From: Streptomyces thermolilacinus SPC6
Lineage (GTDB): Bacteria; Actinomycetota; Actinomycetes; Streptomycetales; Streptomycetaceae
Length of the DNA stretch: 64,000 nucleotides
Direction of reading: 5' to 3'
NCBI RefSeq assembly: GCF_000478605.2
Contig: NZ_ASHX02000001.1
Location: 5,533,001-5,597,000 of the forward strand
Shown here: positions 56,289 through 64,000 of the stretch, piece after piece
Numbering within the stretch: position 1 is the stretch's first letter
How the letters are laid out: the number at the start of each line of letters is the position of its first letter
Notes under the pieces: model-generated
Told to the model about the DNA's origin: nothing
Database searches by the model: none
Seen by the model: only the letters and a program-made list of their open reading frames with translations
Program-made: the position numbers and the translations under genes

Positions 56289-57761
56289 GTGCTCGATCAA
56301 GGCGCAGCCCCACCGGCCACCGAGCCCTCTGCCCCGAAGACCGCCGGACCCTCCGCGCTCTCCGCCCTCGCCCGTCGCAAGCCGGTGGAAGACCTGGTCG
56401 CGGAGGGTGGTCAGGGTGAGGGCGGCTCGCTCCGCCGCTCGCTGTCCATGTGGCAGCTGACCATGATCAGCATCGGTGCCACGCTGGGCACCGGCATCTT
56501 CGTCGTCCTCGGCGAGGCCGTTCCCCTGGCGGGGCCTGCCGTCACCCTCGCGTTCGTCTTCGCGGGCCTGACGGCGCTGTTCTCGGCGCTCTCCTACGCG
56601 GAGCTGGCCGGTACGATCCCGGTCGCGGGCTCCTCGTACTCGTACGCGTACGCAACGATGGGCGAACTCGTCGCCTGGGTCTGCGGCTGGTGTCTGCTCC
56701 TGGAGTACGGCGTCTCCGTGGCCGCCGTGGCCGTCGGCTGGGGCGACTACCTCAACGAGCTGCTCAACGGCACCATCGGCGTCACCCTCCCCGACGCGCT
56801 CTCCGCGCCCCCCGGTGAGGGCGGCATATTCAACCTGCCCGCGCTGATCGTCGTCGTCCTCGCGATGCTCTTCCTGCTGGGCGGCGCCAAGGAGTCCGCG
56901 CGCGCCAACACGATCATGGTCGTGGTGAAGATCGCCGCGCTGGTCCTCTTCTGCGCCATCGGCTTCCTGGGCTTCTCGTCGGGCAACTACTCCGACTTCA
57001 TGCCGCTCGGCGTGTCCAGCGTCGGCGCCGCCGGAGCGATCCTCTTCTTCTCGTACATCGGCTTCGACGCCGCGTCCACGGCCGGTGAGGAGGCCGAGAA
57101 CCCCAAGCGTGACCTGCCCCGCGCGATCATGCTGTCGCTGGTCATCGTCACCGCCCTGTACGTCCTCGTCGCCGCCGTCGCCGTCGGCGCCTGGGACTGG
57201 AAGAAGTTCGAGGGCTCCGAGGCCACGCTCGCCGCGATCATGAACGATGTGACCGGCCAGAGCTTCTGGGGCACGCTCCTCGCCGCCGGCGCGGTCATCT
57301 CCATCGCCAGCGTCGTCCTCACCGTGCTCTACGGCCAGACGCGCATCCTCTTCGCGATGTCCCGCGACGGCCTCGTGCCGAAGGTCTTCGCCAAGGTGGA
57401 GCCGAAGAGCGGCACGCCCCGCAACAACACCCTGCTCGTCTCGCTGTTCTGCGGCGTCCTCGCCGCGGCCGTCCCGCTCGGCGAGCTGGTCAACGCCACC
57501 AGCATCGGTACGCTCTTCGCGTTCGCGCTGGTCAACGTCGCGGTCGTCGTCCTGCGCGTCAAGCGCCCGGAGCTGGAGCGCAGCTTCAAGGTGCCGTTCG
57601 GTCCGCTGTTCCCGATCCTCGGCTTCCTGTTCTGCGGCTACAGCATGTACAGCCTCGACATGGTCACCTGGGTCGTCTTCGGACTCTGGATGGCCGCGGG
57701 CCTCGTGTTCTACTTCCTGTACGGCATGCGCCGCTCCCGTCTGGCCACAGCAGAGAAGTGA
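56289..57761 (+). CDS. APC-superfamily amino-acid permease (cationic amino-acid transporter-like)
   Basis: Imports an amino acid by proton or similar coupling. The 490-residue protein has ~12 membrane segments after an N-terminal soluble stretch of ~70 residues. TM1 has the family glycine motif ISIGATLGTGIFVVLG. TM3 ends in VAWVCGWCLLLEYGVS, and FFSYIGFDAASTAGEEAENPKRDLPRAI marks TM6 and the following loop. These features fit the CAT/YfnA branch that often moves arginine or lysine. GTG at 56289 has GAAGGAG 9 nt upstream; an earlier in-frame start would lie in the structured leader. The Lrp gene follows by 10 bp. Confidence 0.88.
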   Translation: MLDQGAAPPATEPSAPKTAGPSALSALARRKPVEDLVAEGGQGEGGSLRRSLSMWQLTMISIGATLGTGIFVVLGEAVPLAGPAVTLAFVFAGLTALFSALSYAELAGTIPVAGSSYSYAYATMGELVAWVCGWCLLLEYGVSVAAVAVGWGDYLNELLNGTIGVTLPDALSAPPGEGGIFNLPALIVVVLAMLFLLGGAKESARANTIMVVVKIAALVLFCAIGFLGFSSGNYSDFMPLGVSSVGAAGAILFFSYIGFDAASTAGEEAENPKRDLPRAIMLSLVIVTALYVLVAAVAVGAWDWKKFEGSEATLAAIMNDVTGQSFWGTLLAAGAVISIASVVLTVLYGQTRILFAMSRDGLVPKVFAKVEPKSGTPRNNTLLVSLFCGVLAAAVPLGELVNATSIGTLFAFALVNVAVVVLRVKRPELERSFKVPFGPLFPILGFLFCGYSMYSLDMVTWVVFGLWMAAGLVFYFLYGMRRSRLATAEK

Positions 57762-57771
57762 TCCACCCCCC

Positions 57772-58227
57772 GTGCGACTGAACGATCTCGACGAACGCAT
57801 CGTCCACGCCCTCGCCGAAGACGCCCGGCGCAGCTACGCCGACATCGGCTCGCTGGTCGGACTGTCCGCGCCGGCCGTGAAGCGGCGCGTGGACCGGCTC
57901 AGGGCCGAGGGCGCCATCACCGGCTTCACCGTACGGGTGGACCCGGCGGCGCTCGGCTGGGAGACCGAGGGGTTCATCGAGATCTACGCACGGGGCAACA
58001 CCTCGCCCGAGACCATCCAGCGCGGTCTCGAGCGGTACCCGGAGATCGCGTCCGCCTCCACCGTGACGGGGGAGGCGGACGCGATCGTGCAGGTCTTCGC
58101 GTCCGACATGCGCCACTTCGAGCGCGTACTGGAACGCATCGCGGGTGAGCCGTTCGTGGAGCGCACCAAGTCGGTGCTGGTGCTGTCGCCGCTGCTGAGG
58201 CGGTTCTCCTCCGGCTCACCCGCCTGA
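57772..58227 (+). CDS. Lrp/AsnC-family amino-acid-responsive regulator
   Basis: A 151-residue regulator. The N-terminal HTH reads LNDLDERIVHALAEDARRSYADIGSLVGLSAPAVKRRVDRL. A RAM ligand-binding domain follows (ITGFTVRVDPAALG, ASASTVTGEADAIVQVFA). Lrp-type proteins form dimers to octamers and bind arrays of sites spaced by whole helical turns. It is probably co-transcribed with the permease and is the natural candidate to bind the GCGCAA arrays before the permease and amidase genes. The GTG start lacks a strong ribosome site, consistent with coupling. Confidence 0.9.
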   Translation: MRLNDLDERIVHALAEDARRSYADIGSLVGLSAPAVKRRVDRLRAEGAITGFTVRVDPAALGWETEGFIEIYARGNTSPETIQRGLERYPEIASASTVTGEADAIVQVFASDMRHFERVLERIAGEPFVERTKSVLVLSPLLRRFSSGSPA

Positions 58228-58270
58228 GCCGCGCGACGGTCTCCGCCGGGCCCGGGGTCTCGGCGCAGGG

Positions 58271-58879
58271 TCACTCGTGGACGGGCTGCCACGGTACGAC
58301 GCGGAAGTCGCCGGTCCGGCCGTCCACCTTCTCGAAGGGTGCCGAGCTGGTGCACAGCGGCACGTCCGCCCGCTGCGGGTCCTGCGTCGCCCAGCTGTAG
58401 CCGAGCCGGTCGTGGCGGCCGGTGTCGTGGACGGTGATCCCGACCCGCCGTCCCCGCGGCCACCGGTCGCTCTCCTCCACGACACCGGTCACCACGGCCA
58501 CCTTGCCCCCGGTGATCAGGCAGTCCACCCGGGCCCGGGCCCAGCCCGACGAGCCGTCCGGGAAGACGTGCCGCAGCCGGAACGTGCCGGTCGCCGCCGC
58601 CGGGTTCATCCGGTCCTTCACGGCCAGGTGGGCGTCGAAGGTGAAGCCGATGTCATGGCCGGGCCGGTACAGCCTGGCCGTCCCGGTGAGCGCGGCGGCC
58701 TCCTTGACGGCGGCCTCCTTGACGGCGGTCTCCCTGACGGCGGCCTTCTTCGGGGCCGTGGCCTCGGCAGCCACCCGAGGCTCCCCGGCCGCCGAGCCCG
58801 CAGCCCCCGCCGAGCCCGCCGCCCCGGCGCTGAGGAGCAGCGCGGCGGCGAGTGCGGTGATCTTCGTACGACGTTCCAT
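58271..58879 (-). CDS. Secreted protein of unknown function
   Basis: A 202-residue protein with a clear signal peptide (MERRTKITALAAALLLSAGAAG, cleavage near residues 27-30). A low-complexity linker encodes about three 5-residue repeats of the AVKEA type (DNA 15-mers at 58695-58739). A beta-rich domain follows with LYRPGHDIGFTFDAHLAVK, FRLRHVFPDGSSGWARARVDCLITGG and a second Cys near the end (VPLCTSS), allowing one disulfide. I do not recognise a family with a known role. ATG has AAGGAA upstream. It points away from the amidase gene, with the repeat array between them. Confidence 0.75.
   Translation of the reverse strand: MERRTKITALAAALLLSAGAAGSAGAAGSAAGEPRVAAEATAPKKAAVRETAVKEAAVKEAAALTGTARLYRPGHDIGFTFDAHLAVKDRMNPAAATGTFRLRHVFPDGSSGWARARVDCLITGGKVAVVTGVVEESDRWPRGRRVGITVHDTGRHDRLGYSWATQDPQRADVPLCTSSAPFEKVDGRTGDFRVVPWQPVHE
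58695..58739. repeat. In-frame 15-bp tandem repeats in the secreted-protein gene
   Basis: Two perfect copies of GCGGCCTCCTTGACG and a third with two changes encode Ala-Val-Lys-Glu-Ala-type repeats on the minus strand, just after the signal peptide. Confidence 0.8.
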
Positions 58880-59020
58880 GGTGGTCGTTCCTTCCCCTCC
58901 CGGTCCCGCTGACCGGACGCCGACCACTCTTCCGGGACGGCCGCCCCCGCACATCGCGCCACGGTCGCGTCCCGCCTCCGCCGCGCGGCGGGGCGCCCCT
59001 CCACCCCCGGTCGCAGCGGC

Positions 59021-59119
59021 GCGCAACGAATCGCCGCCGGCCCCCGCAAGCGCGCAACGCTTCGACGGTCGGTCCGCAACGGTCACGCCTTGTCCGGGGA
59101 GAAGTCCGGACCGTACCTT
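59021..59119 (+). promoter_or_regulatory. Amidase/monooxygenase promoter with three GCGCAA-type direct repeats
   Basis: GCGCAACG at 59021, GCGCAACG at 59052 and CCGCAACG at 59074 (spacing 31 and 22 bp) precede TTGTCC (59090-59095), an 18-bp spacer and TACCTT (59114-59119). The third repeat starts exactly 40 bp before the -10, as at the permease promoter. Initiation near 59126 gives a ~40-nt leader. Confidence 0.7.
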
Positions 59120-59164
59120 TTTTGCATCTCCCTCCTGTCTTCCGCACCCCGACGAGGTCTGCCC

Positions 59165-59962
59165 ATGCCGCCGCTGCGCACCGCCCTGCTCCAGAGCTCC
59201 GGACAGCTCGGTGACGTGGCCGCCAATCTCAAGATCCTCGAAGAGGCCGCCGCCCGCGCGGCCGCCTCCGGTGCGGGGTTGCTGGTCGCCCCCGAGCTGT
59301 TCCTCACCGGGTACGCGATCGGCGCGGACATCGCCCGGCTCGCCGAGCCCGCCGACGGCCCTGCCGCCCGCGAGGCCGCCGCCATCGCCGTACGCCACGG
59401 CCTGGCGATCGCCTACGGCTACCCGGAGCGCGACGGGGACGCGGTGTACAACTCCGCGCGGCTCGTCGGCGCCGACGGCACGCTCCTGGCGAACTACCGC
59501 AAGACCCATCTGTACGGCGGCTTCGAGCAGGACTGGTTCACCCCCGGTGACCAGCCGGTCGTGCAGGCCGAGGTCGGCGGCGTCCGGGTCGGGCTGATGA
59601 TCTGCTACGACGTGGAGTTCCCGGAGAACGTCCGGGCGCACGCCCTGGCCGGTACGGACCTCCTCCTCGTACCGACCGCGCTGATGCACCCGGCGGAGAT
59701 CGTCGCCGAGTCGGTCGTACCGGTCCGCGCCTTCGAGAACCAGCTGTACATCGCGTACGCCAACCGGACCGGACCCGAGGGCGACTTCGAGTTCGTCGGC
59801 CTGTCCGCGCTCGCGGGGCCCGACGGCACCCCCCGGGCCCGCGCCGGCCGCGGCGAGGAGCTCGTCACCGGCGACGCCGACCCCGAGCTGCTGCGGCGGT
59901 CGCGCGACGAGAACCCGTACCTCCGGGACCGCCGCCCCGCCCTCTACACCGGGCTCGTCTGA
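59165..59962 (+). CDS. Nitrilase-superfamily amidase (DavA / guanidinobutyramidase-like)
   Basis: A 265-residue C-N hydrolase with the full catalytic triad Glu44 (APELFLTGY), Lys113 (YRKTHLYG) and Cys147 (ICYDVEFPE). Size and triad spacing fit single-domain amidases such as DavA, which hydrolyses 5-aminovaleramide. It lies directly before a flavoprotein of the amino-acid 2-monooxygenase type, whose product is an amide. So it should hydrolyse that amide to the omega-amino or guanidino acid. The substrate is inferred from context. ATG with GAGG upstream. Confidence 0.85.
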   Translation: MPPLRTALLQSSGQLGDVAANLKILEEAAARAAASGAGLLVAPELFLTGYAIGADIARLAEPADGPAAREAAAIAVRHGLAIAYGYPERDGDAVYNSARLVGADGTLLANYRKTHLYGGFEQDWFTPGDQPVVQAEVGGVRVGLMICYDVEFPENVRAHALAGTDLLLVPTALMHPAEIVAESVVPVRAFENQLYIAYANRTGPEGDFEFVGLSALAGPDGTPRARAGRGEELVTGDADPELLRRSRDENPYLRDRRPALYTGLV

Positions 59963-60051
59963 CCCGCCCCGTACCCCCTGACCCGCGCTGGAGCGGGCCT
60001 CCGCCGCCCAGCACCCCCCTCATCTCCACCCGCGCAAGGAGTCCGCACCCC

Positions 60052-61743
60052 ATGACGTCCACGGTGCCCACCGCCGTCCAGCACACCGACGCCCAGCCGC
60101 CGATCACCATGTTCGGTCCGGACTTCCCGTACGCGTACGACGACTTCCTGGCCCACCCGGCCGGCCTCGGCCAGATACCCGCCACCGAGCACGGCACCGA
60201 GGTCGCCGTCATCGGCGGCGGCCTGTCCGGCGTCGTCGCCGCGTACGAGCTGATGAAGATGGGCCTCAAGCCCGTCGTGTACGAGGCCGACCAGCTCGGC
60301 GGCCGGCTGCGCACCGTCGGCTTCGACGGCTGCGACCCGGAGCTCAACTGCGAGCTGGGCGCGATGCGCTTCCCGCCGTCGTCCACGGCCCTCCAGTACT
60401 ACATCGACCTGGTCGGCCTGGAGACCAGGCCGTTCCCGAACCCGCTCGCCGAGTCCACCCCGTCCACCGTCGTGGACCTCAAGGGCGAGACGCACTACGC
60501 GGAGACGATCGACGACCTGCCGCAGGTGTACCGGGACGTCGCCGAGGCGTGGAACAAGTGCCTGGAGGAGGGCGCGGACTTCTCCGACATGAACCGCGCC
60601 ATGCGCGAGCGCGACGTGCCGCGCATCCGCGAGATCTGGGCGAAGCTGGTCGAGAAGCTCGACAACCAGACGTTCTACGGCTTCCTCTGCGAGTCCGAGG
60701 CGTTCAAGTCCTTCCGCCACCGCGAGATCTTCGGGCAGGTCGGCTTCGGCACCGGCGGCTGGGACACCGACTTCCCCAACTCCATCCTGGAGATCCTCCG
60801 CGTCGTCTACACCGAGGCCGACGACTTCCACCGCGGCATCGTGGGCGGCAGCCAGCAGCTCCCGCTGCGGCTGTGGGAGCGCGAGCCCGAGAAGATCGTC
60901 CACTGGCCGCTCGGCACCTCGCTGAAGTCGCTGCACGGCGGCGAGCCCAAGCCGGCCGTGACCCGGCTGAACCGCACCAGCGGCAACCGGATCACTGTCA
61001 CCGACGCGAACGGCGACATCCGCACCTACCGCGCGGCGATCTTCACCGCCCAGTCGTGGATGCTCCTTTCGAAGATCGACTGCGATGACTCGCTCTTCCC
61101 GATCGACCACTGGACGGCGATCGAGCGCACCCACTACATGGAGTCCTCGAAGCTGTTCGTGCCGGTGGACCGGCCGTTCTGGCTGGACAAGGACGAGGAG
61201 ACCGGCCGTGACGTCATGTCGATGACGCTCACCGACCGGATGACCCGCGGCACGTACCTGCTGGACAACGGACCGGACAAGCCGGCCGTCATCTGCCTCT
61301 CGTACACCTGGTGCGACGACAGCCTGAAGTGGCTGCCGCTGTCCGCGAACGAGCGGATGGAGGTCATGCTGAAGTCGCTCGGCGAGATCTACCCGAAGGT
61401 GGACATCCGGAAGCACATCATCGGCAACCCGGTGACGGTCTCCTGGGAGAACGAGCCCTACTTCATGGGCGCCTTCAAGGCCAACCTGCCGGGCCACTAC
61501 CGCTACCAGCGCCGCCTCTACACCCACTTCATGCAGGACCGCCTCCCCGAGGACAAGCGCGGCATCTTCCTCGCGGGCGACGACATCTCGTGGACGGCCG
61601 GCTGGGCGGAGGGCGCCGTGCAGACCGCGCTGAACGCCGTGTGGGGCGTCATGAACCACCTGGGCGGCGAGACCGACCCGTCCAACCCGGGCCCGGGCGA
61701 CGTCTATGACGAGATCGCCCCGGTCGAACTGCCGGAGGACTGA
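60052..61743 (+). CDS. FAD-dependent L-amino-acid 2-monooxygenase-like amine oxidase
   Basis: A 563-residue flavoprotein. The FAD-binding motif is AVIGGGLSGVVAAYEL, followed by VYEADQLGGRLRT. The C-terminal FAD segment is IFLAGDDISWTAGWAEGAV. Size and the distinctive N-terminal region before the dinucleotide motif (FGPDFPYAYDDFLAHP) resemble tryptophan, lysine (DavB) and arginine 2-monooxygenases more than monoamine oxidases. Those enzymes turn an L-amino acid plus O2 into an amide, CO2 and water. Partner genes point to a basic amino acid. An oxidase (keto-acid) activity is the main alternative. It follows the amidase by 89 bp. Confidence 0.85.
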   Translation: MTSTVPTAVQHTDAQPPITMFGPDFPYAYDDFLAHPAGLGQIPATEHGTEVAVIGGGLSGVVAAYELMKMGLKPVVYEADQLGGRLRTVGFDGCDPELNCELGAMRFPPSSTALQYYIDLVGLETRPFPNPLAESTPSTVVDLKGETHYAETIDDLPQVYRDVAEAWNKCLEEGADFSDMNRAMRERDVPRIREIWAKLVEKLDNQTFYGFLCESEAFKSFRHREIFGQVGFGTGGWDTDFPNSILEILRVVYTEADDFHRGIVGGSQQLPLRLWEREPEKIVHWPLGTSLKSLHGGEPKPAVTRLNRTSGNRITVTDANGDIRTYRAAIFTAQSWMLLSKIDCDDSLFPIDHWTAIERTHYMESSKLFVPVDRPFWLDKDEETGRDVMSMTLTDRMTRGTYLLDNGPDKPAVICLSYTWCDDSLKWLPLSANERMEVMLKSLGEIYPKVDIRKHIIGNPVTVSWENEPYFMGAFKANLPGHYRYQRRLYTHFMQDRLPEDKRGIFLAGDDISWTAGWAEGAVQTALNAVWGVMNHLGGETDPSNPGPGDVYDEIAPVELPED

Positions 61744-61761
61744 CCCGGCGGCACCACGACG

Positions 61762-61802
61762 GGAGCCGGCCGGGGCGTGCGCACCACGCCCCGGCCGGCT
61801 CC
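61762..61802 (+). terminator. Terminator of the amidase-monooxygenase operon
   Basis: An 18-bp perfect stem (61762-61779 with 61785-61802) with a 5-nt loop lies 18 bp after the stop codon. Confidence 0.88.
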
Positions 61803-61832
61803 GTTCACTTCCGCCCCGGCCCCCCGGCTCCT

Positions 61833-61888
61833 GGGGAAACGCCCCGGGCCCGGACCTCACCAGGAGGTCCGGGCCCGGGGCGTTCCCC
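61833..61888 (-). terminator. Very long hairpin terminator of the uracil permease gene
   Basis: 25 base pairs with one bulged A (61833-61858 with 61864-61888) and a 5-nt loop lie 23 bp beyond the permease stop. Together with the preceding hairpin it separates two convergent units. Confidence 0.88.
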
Positions 61889-61911
61889 GTCCGGGGAGAG
61901 CGGGGGAGCCG

Positions 61912-63306
61912 TCAGAACTTCGGGGTGTCGGCCGGTTCGTCGTCGTAGCTCGACGTACCCGCGTCCAGGAGGGGCTCCTGGGTCTTCAGATGGGCCGGGG
62001 CGAAGGCGCGCAGGGTGTGGTAGCCGGTGATGACCACGAGGGTGCCGAGCGCGATGCCGCCCAGCTCGAACGTGTCGGTGATCTTCAGGCTGACGCCGCC
62101 GACGCCGATGATGATGCCCGCGGCCGCCGGGACCAGATTGAGCGGGTTGCGCAGGTCCACCTTGGCGTTGATCCAGATCTGCGCGCCGAGCAGGCCGATC
62201 ATGCCGTAGAGGATGACCGTGATACCGCCGAGGACACCGCCCGGGATCGCCGCGACGACGGCGCCGAACTTGGGGCACAGGCCGAACAGCAGCGCGAAGC
62301 AGGCGGCGGCCCAGTAGGCGGCCGTCGAGTAGACGCGGGTGGCGGCCATGACGCCGATGTTCTCGGAGTACGTCGTGTTCGGCGGGCCGCCCACCGCCGT
62401 GGACAGCATCGACGCGGCGCCGTCGGCGGCGATGGCCGTGCCGAGCTGGTCGTCCAGCGGGTCGCCGGTCATCTCGCCGACGGCCTTCACATGGCCCGCG
62501 TTCTCCGCGATCAGGGCGATCACGACCGGCAGGGCGACCAGGATCGCCGACCACTCGAAGCTCGGCGCGTGGAACGACGGCAGGCCGATCCAGTCGGCCT
62601 TGGCGACGCCCGACAGGTCCAGCCGCCAGTGGTCGACCGCCTCGGCCCCGCCGACCGGCGAGTGGATCTTGCCGAAGGCCAGGTCGAGGACCCACGACAG
62701 GGCGTACCCGAAGACCAGGCCCAGGAAGATCGCCACCCGCGACCAGAAGCCGCGCAGGCAGACCACGGCCAGACCGGTGAACAGCATCACCAGCAGCGCG
62801 GTCCACTGGTCCTGCGGCCAGTACGTGGACGCGGTCACCGGCGCCAGGTTGAAGCCGATCAGCATCACGACCGCGCCCGTCACGATGGGCGGCATCGCCG
62901 CGTGGATGATCCGCGCGCCGAACCGCCGCACCGCCAGACCCGCGAGGAGCAGGGCGAGGCCCACGACGAGGATCGCGCCCGTGACCGTGGAGCTGTCGCC
63001 TCCGGACGCCCGGATCGCCGCCGCGACGCCCACGAACGACAGCGAGCACCCCAGGTAGCTGGGCACCCGGCCGCGCGTCGCGAGGAGGAAGATCATCGTC
63101 GCGACGCCCGACATCATGATCGCCAGGTTCGGGTCGAGGCCCATGAGCACGGGCGCCACGAAGGACGCGCCGAACATGGCCACCACGTGCTGGGCGCCGA
63201 GCCCGGCCGTACGCGGCCACGACAGCCGCTCGTCCGGGCGCACCACGGCTCCGGGAGCGGGGGTCCGCCCGTCGCCGTGCAAGGTCCAGCGCACGCCGAG
63301 GTTCAT
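61912..63306 (-). CDS. uraA: Uracil/xanthine permease, NCS2 family (UraA-like)
   Basis: Proton-coupled nucleobase uptake. The 464-residue protein has ~14 membrane segments. Family motifs are the QH in LGAQHVVAMFGASFVAP, the Glu in LIAENAGHVKAVG (proton/uracil site) and GGPPNTTYSENIGVMAATR. The pattern is closer to uracil than to purine transporters. The C-terminal tail (~25 residues) is acidic and disordered. ATG has GGGAG at ~9 nt. It could feed the PyrR-regulated pyrimidine economy seen at 28-39 kb, but no shared site was found. Confidence 0.93.
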   Translation of the reverse strand: MNLGVRWTLHGDGRTPAPGAVVRPDERLSWPRTAGLGAQHVVAMFGASFVAPVLMGLDPNLAIMMSGVATMIFLLATRGRVPSYLGCSLSFVGVAAAIRASGGDSSTVTGAILVVGLALLLAGLAVRRFGARIIHAAMPPIVTGAVVMLIGFNLAPVTASTYWPQDQWTALLVMLFTGLAVVCLRGFWSRVAIFLGLVFGYALSWVLDLAFGKIHSPVGGAEAVDHWRLDLSGVAKADWIGLPSFHAPSFEWSAILVALPVVIALIAENAGHVKAVGEMTGDPLDDQLGTAIAADGAASMLSTAVGGPPNTTYSENIGVMAATRVYSTAAYWAAACFALLFGLCPKFGAVVAAIPGGVLGGITVILYGMIGLLGAQIWINAKVDLRNPLNLVPAAAGIIIGVGGVSLKITDTFELGGIALGTLVVITGYHTLRAFAPAHLKTQEPLLDAGTSSYDDEPADTPKF

Positions 63307-63589
63307 GGGTGGGTGGCTCCCGTTCTGTCGGCCTCGCCGCCCGGAGGGGCGGGGGCGGAGGGGTGGCCGCGCGGGTGGGCGATCGGCCGGAAATGATCGA
63401 ACGCCATGGTACGGGGGAGGGGGTGCGGGCCCGGAGCCGCCCGTTCGGGGGCTTGCCCCACTCCCGGCGGGGCCGTCGGGGGGGGGTGAGGCCCCCGGCG
63501 GGGCGGTCGGCCAAGGGACCGGGCCGTCCTCCGGAACCGGCGCCCGGTCACCCGGCGGGCCCGGCCAGCCCCCACCGCCCGCCCTCGGC

Positions 63590-64000
63590 TCAGGCGCCCC
63601 GGCTGCTTCCCGCCACCGCGCCCGCCTTGCCGCCCGTACCGCTCCGGCGGCCCGGGGCCAGCACGCCGGCCCCGGCCACCAGGCCGAACGCCAGCACCGT
63701 GACCACCCCGAACGACGCGGTCAGCGACGTCACGTCGGCCAGGCCGCCGATCAGCGACGGGGCGATCAGCCCGGACGTGTACGTGATCGTGGCCACCCCG
63801 GCGATGGCCTGGCTCGGGTTCGGCCCGCTGCGCGCCGCCGCCGCGAAGGCCAGCGGCACGACGACGGCCACGCCCAGACCCATGAGGCCGAATCCGGCCA
63901 TCGCGGCCGGCGGGTGCGGCGCGAACACCACCAGTACGCCGCCCGCCGTCGCGGCGAGGCCCCCCGCCCGTACCGTACGGACCGCGCCGAACCGGTCCAC
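63590..64000 (-). CDS. MFS transporter, C-terminal part (runs off the window)
   Basis: The last ~136 codons of a membrane transporter; the N-terminal part lies beyond the window. Four hydrophobic segments are visible, with MAGFGLMGLGVAVVVPLAFAAA and IAGVATITYTSGLIAPSLIGGLADVTS typical of the second half of major-facilitator sugar/drug carriers. The tail is Gly/Ala/Ser-rich. Substrate cannot be assigned. The 283-bp gap to the uracil permease gene is G/C-simple sequence without a gene or a clear terminator. Confidence 0.8.
   Translation of the reverse strand: MDRFGAVRTVRAGGLAATAGGVLVVFAPHPPAAMAGFGLMGLGVAVVVPLAFAAAARSGPNPSQAIAGVATITYTSGLIAPSLIGGLADVTSLTASFGVVTVLAFGLVAGAGVLAPGRRSGTGGKAGAVAGSSRGA

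Overview
The base composition (GC-rich throughout, third codon positions almost all G/C, many GTG and some TTG starts) and marker genes point to a Streptomyces chromosome. The markers are a BldD with an intact cyclic-di-GMP signature, the small actinobacterial integration host factor sIHF, a DmdR/IdeR-type iron box, TAGGCT-like -10 boxes and a GuaB1-type enzyme. The first ~54 kb is conserved core genome. I see no insertion sequence, phage, tRNA, rRNA or CRISPR array.

Layout. 0.3-11 kb: rel (ppGpp synthetase/hydrolase), a DUF349 protein, a membrane-anchored cyclophilin, a metallo-beta-lactamase-fold hydrolase, hisS, a VKOR-type membrane protein, rarA, an iron-box-controlled DUF2470 protein and rpsD. 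11-13.3 kb: an AfsR/LuxR-like STAND ATPase without a DNA-binding domain. 13.4-23.6 kb: a long tightly packed run, DUF948 protein - small membrane protein - alaS - ruvX - mltG - aroE - aroC - aroK - aroB - aroQ, joining alanyl-tRNA supply, cell-wall glycan cutting and the shikimate pathway. 23.7-27.4 kb: a proline-rich P-loop protein, an M24 peptidase-like protein with altered metal ligands, efp and nusB. 27.9-38.8 kb: bldD divergent from the pyrimidine operon pyrR-pyrB-pyrC-(membrane protein)-carA-carB-pyrD-pyrF. 39.2-50.3 kb: sIHF, gmk, rpoZ, coaBC, metK, a helicase-dead PriA, a small HTH protein, fmt, rsmB and rpe. 50.4-54.8 kb: a SorC-type sugar-responsive regulator, guaB1, a SigB/F-type sigma factor and a convergent anti-sigma-like ATPase. 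54.9-64 kb: a more accessory stretch with an SGNH esterase, an APC amino-acid permease, an Lrp/AsnC regulator, a secreted protein, a nitrilase-family amidase, an L-amino-acid monooxygenase-like flavoenzyme, a uracil permease and the end of an MFS transporter.

The most interesting part is 56.0-61.8 kb. The permease promoter and the amidase/monooxygenase promoter carry the same array of three GCGCAA-type direct repeats. Spacings are 30/21 bp and 31/22 bp, and in both cases the third copy starts exactly 40 bp upstream of the -10 box. An Lrp/AsnC regulator lies between them. Together these look like one regulon for uptake of a (probably basic) amino acid, oxidative decarboxylation to an amide and hydrolysis to the acid, as in the lysine (DavB/DavA) or arginine 2-monooxygenase routes. 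Other points of note are three 21-bp-phased repeats before metK, five probable leaderless genes, a PyrR-type leader hairpin, an iron box beside rpsD, and a leader before the permease that can adopt two exclusive pairings.
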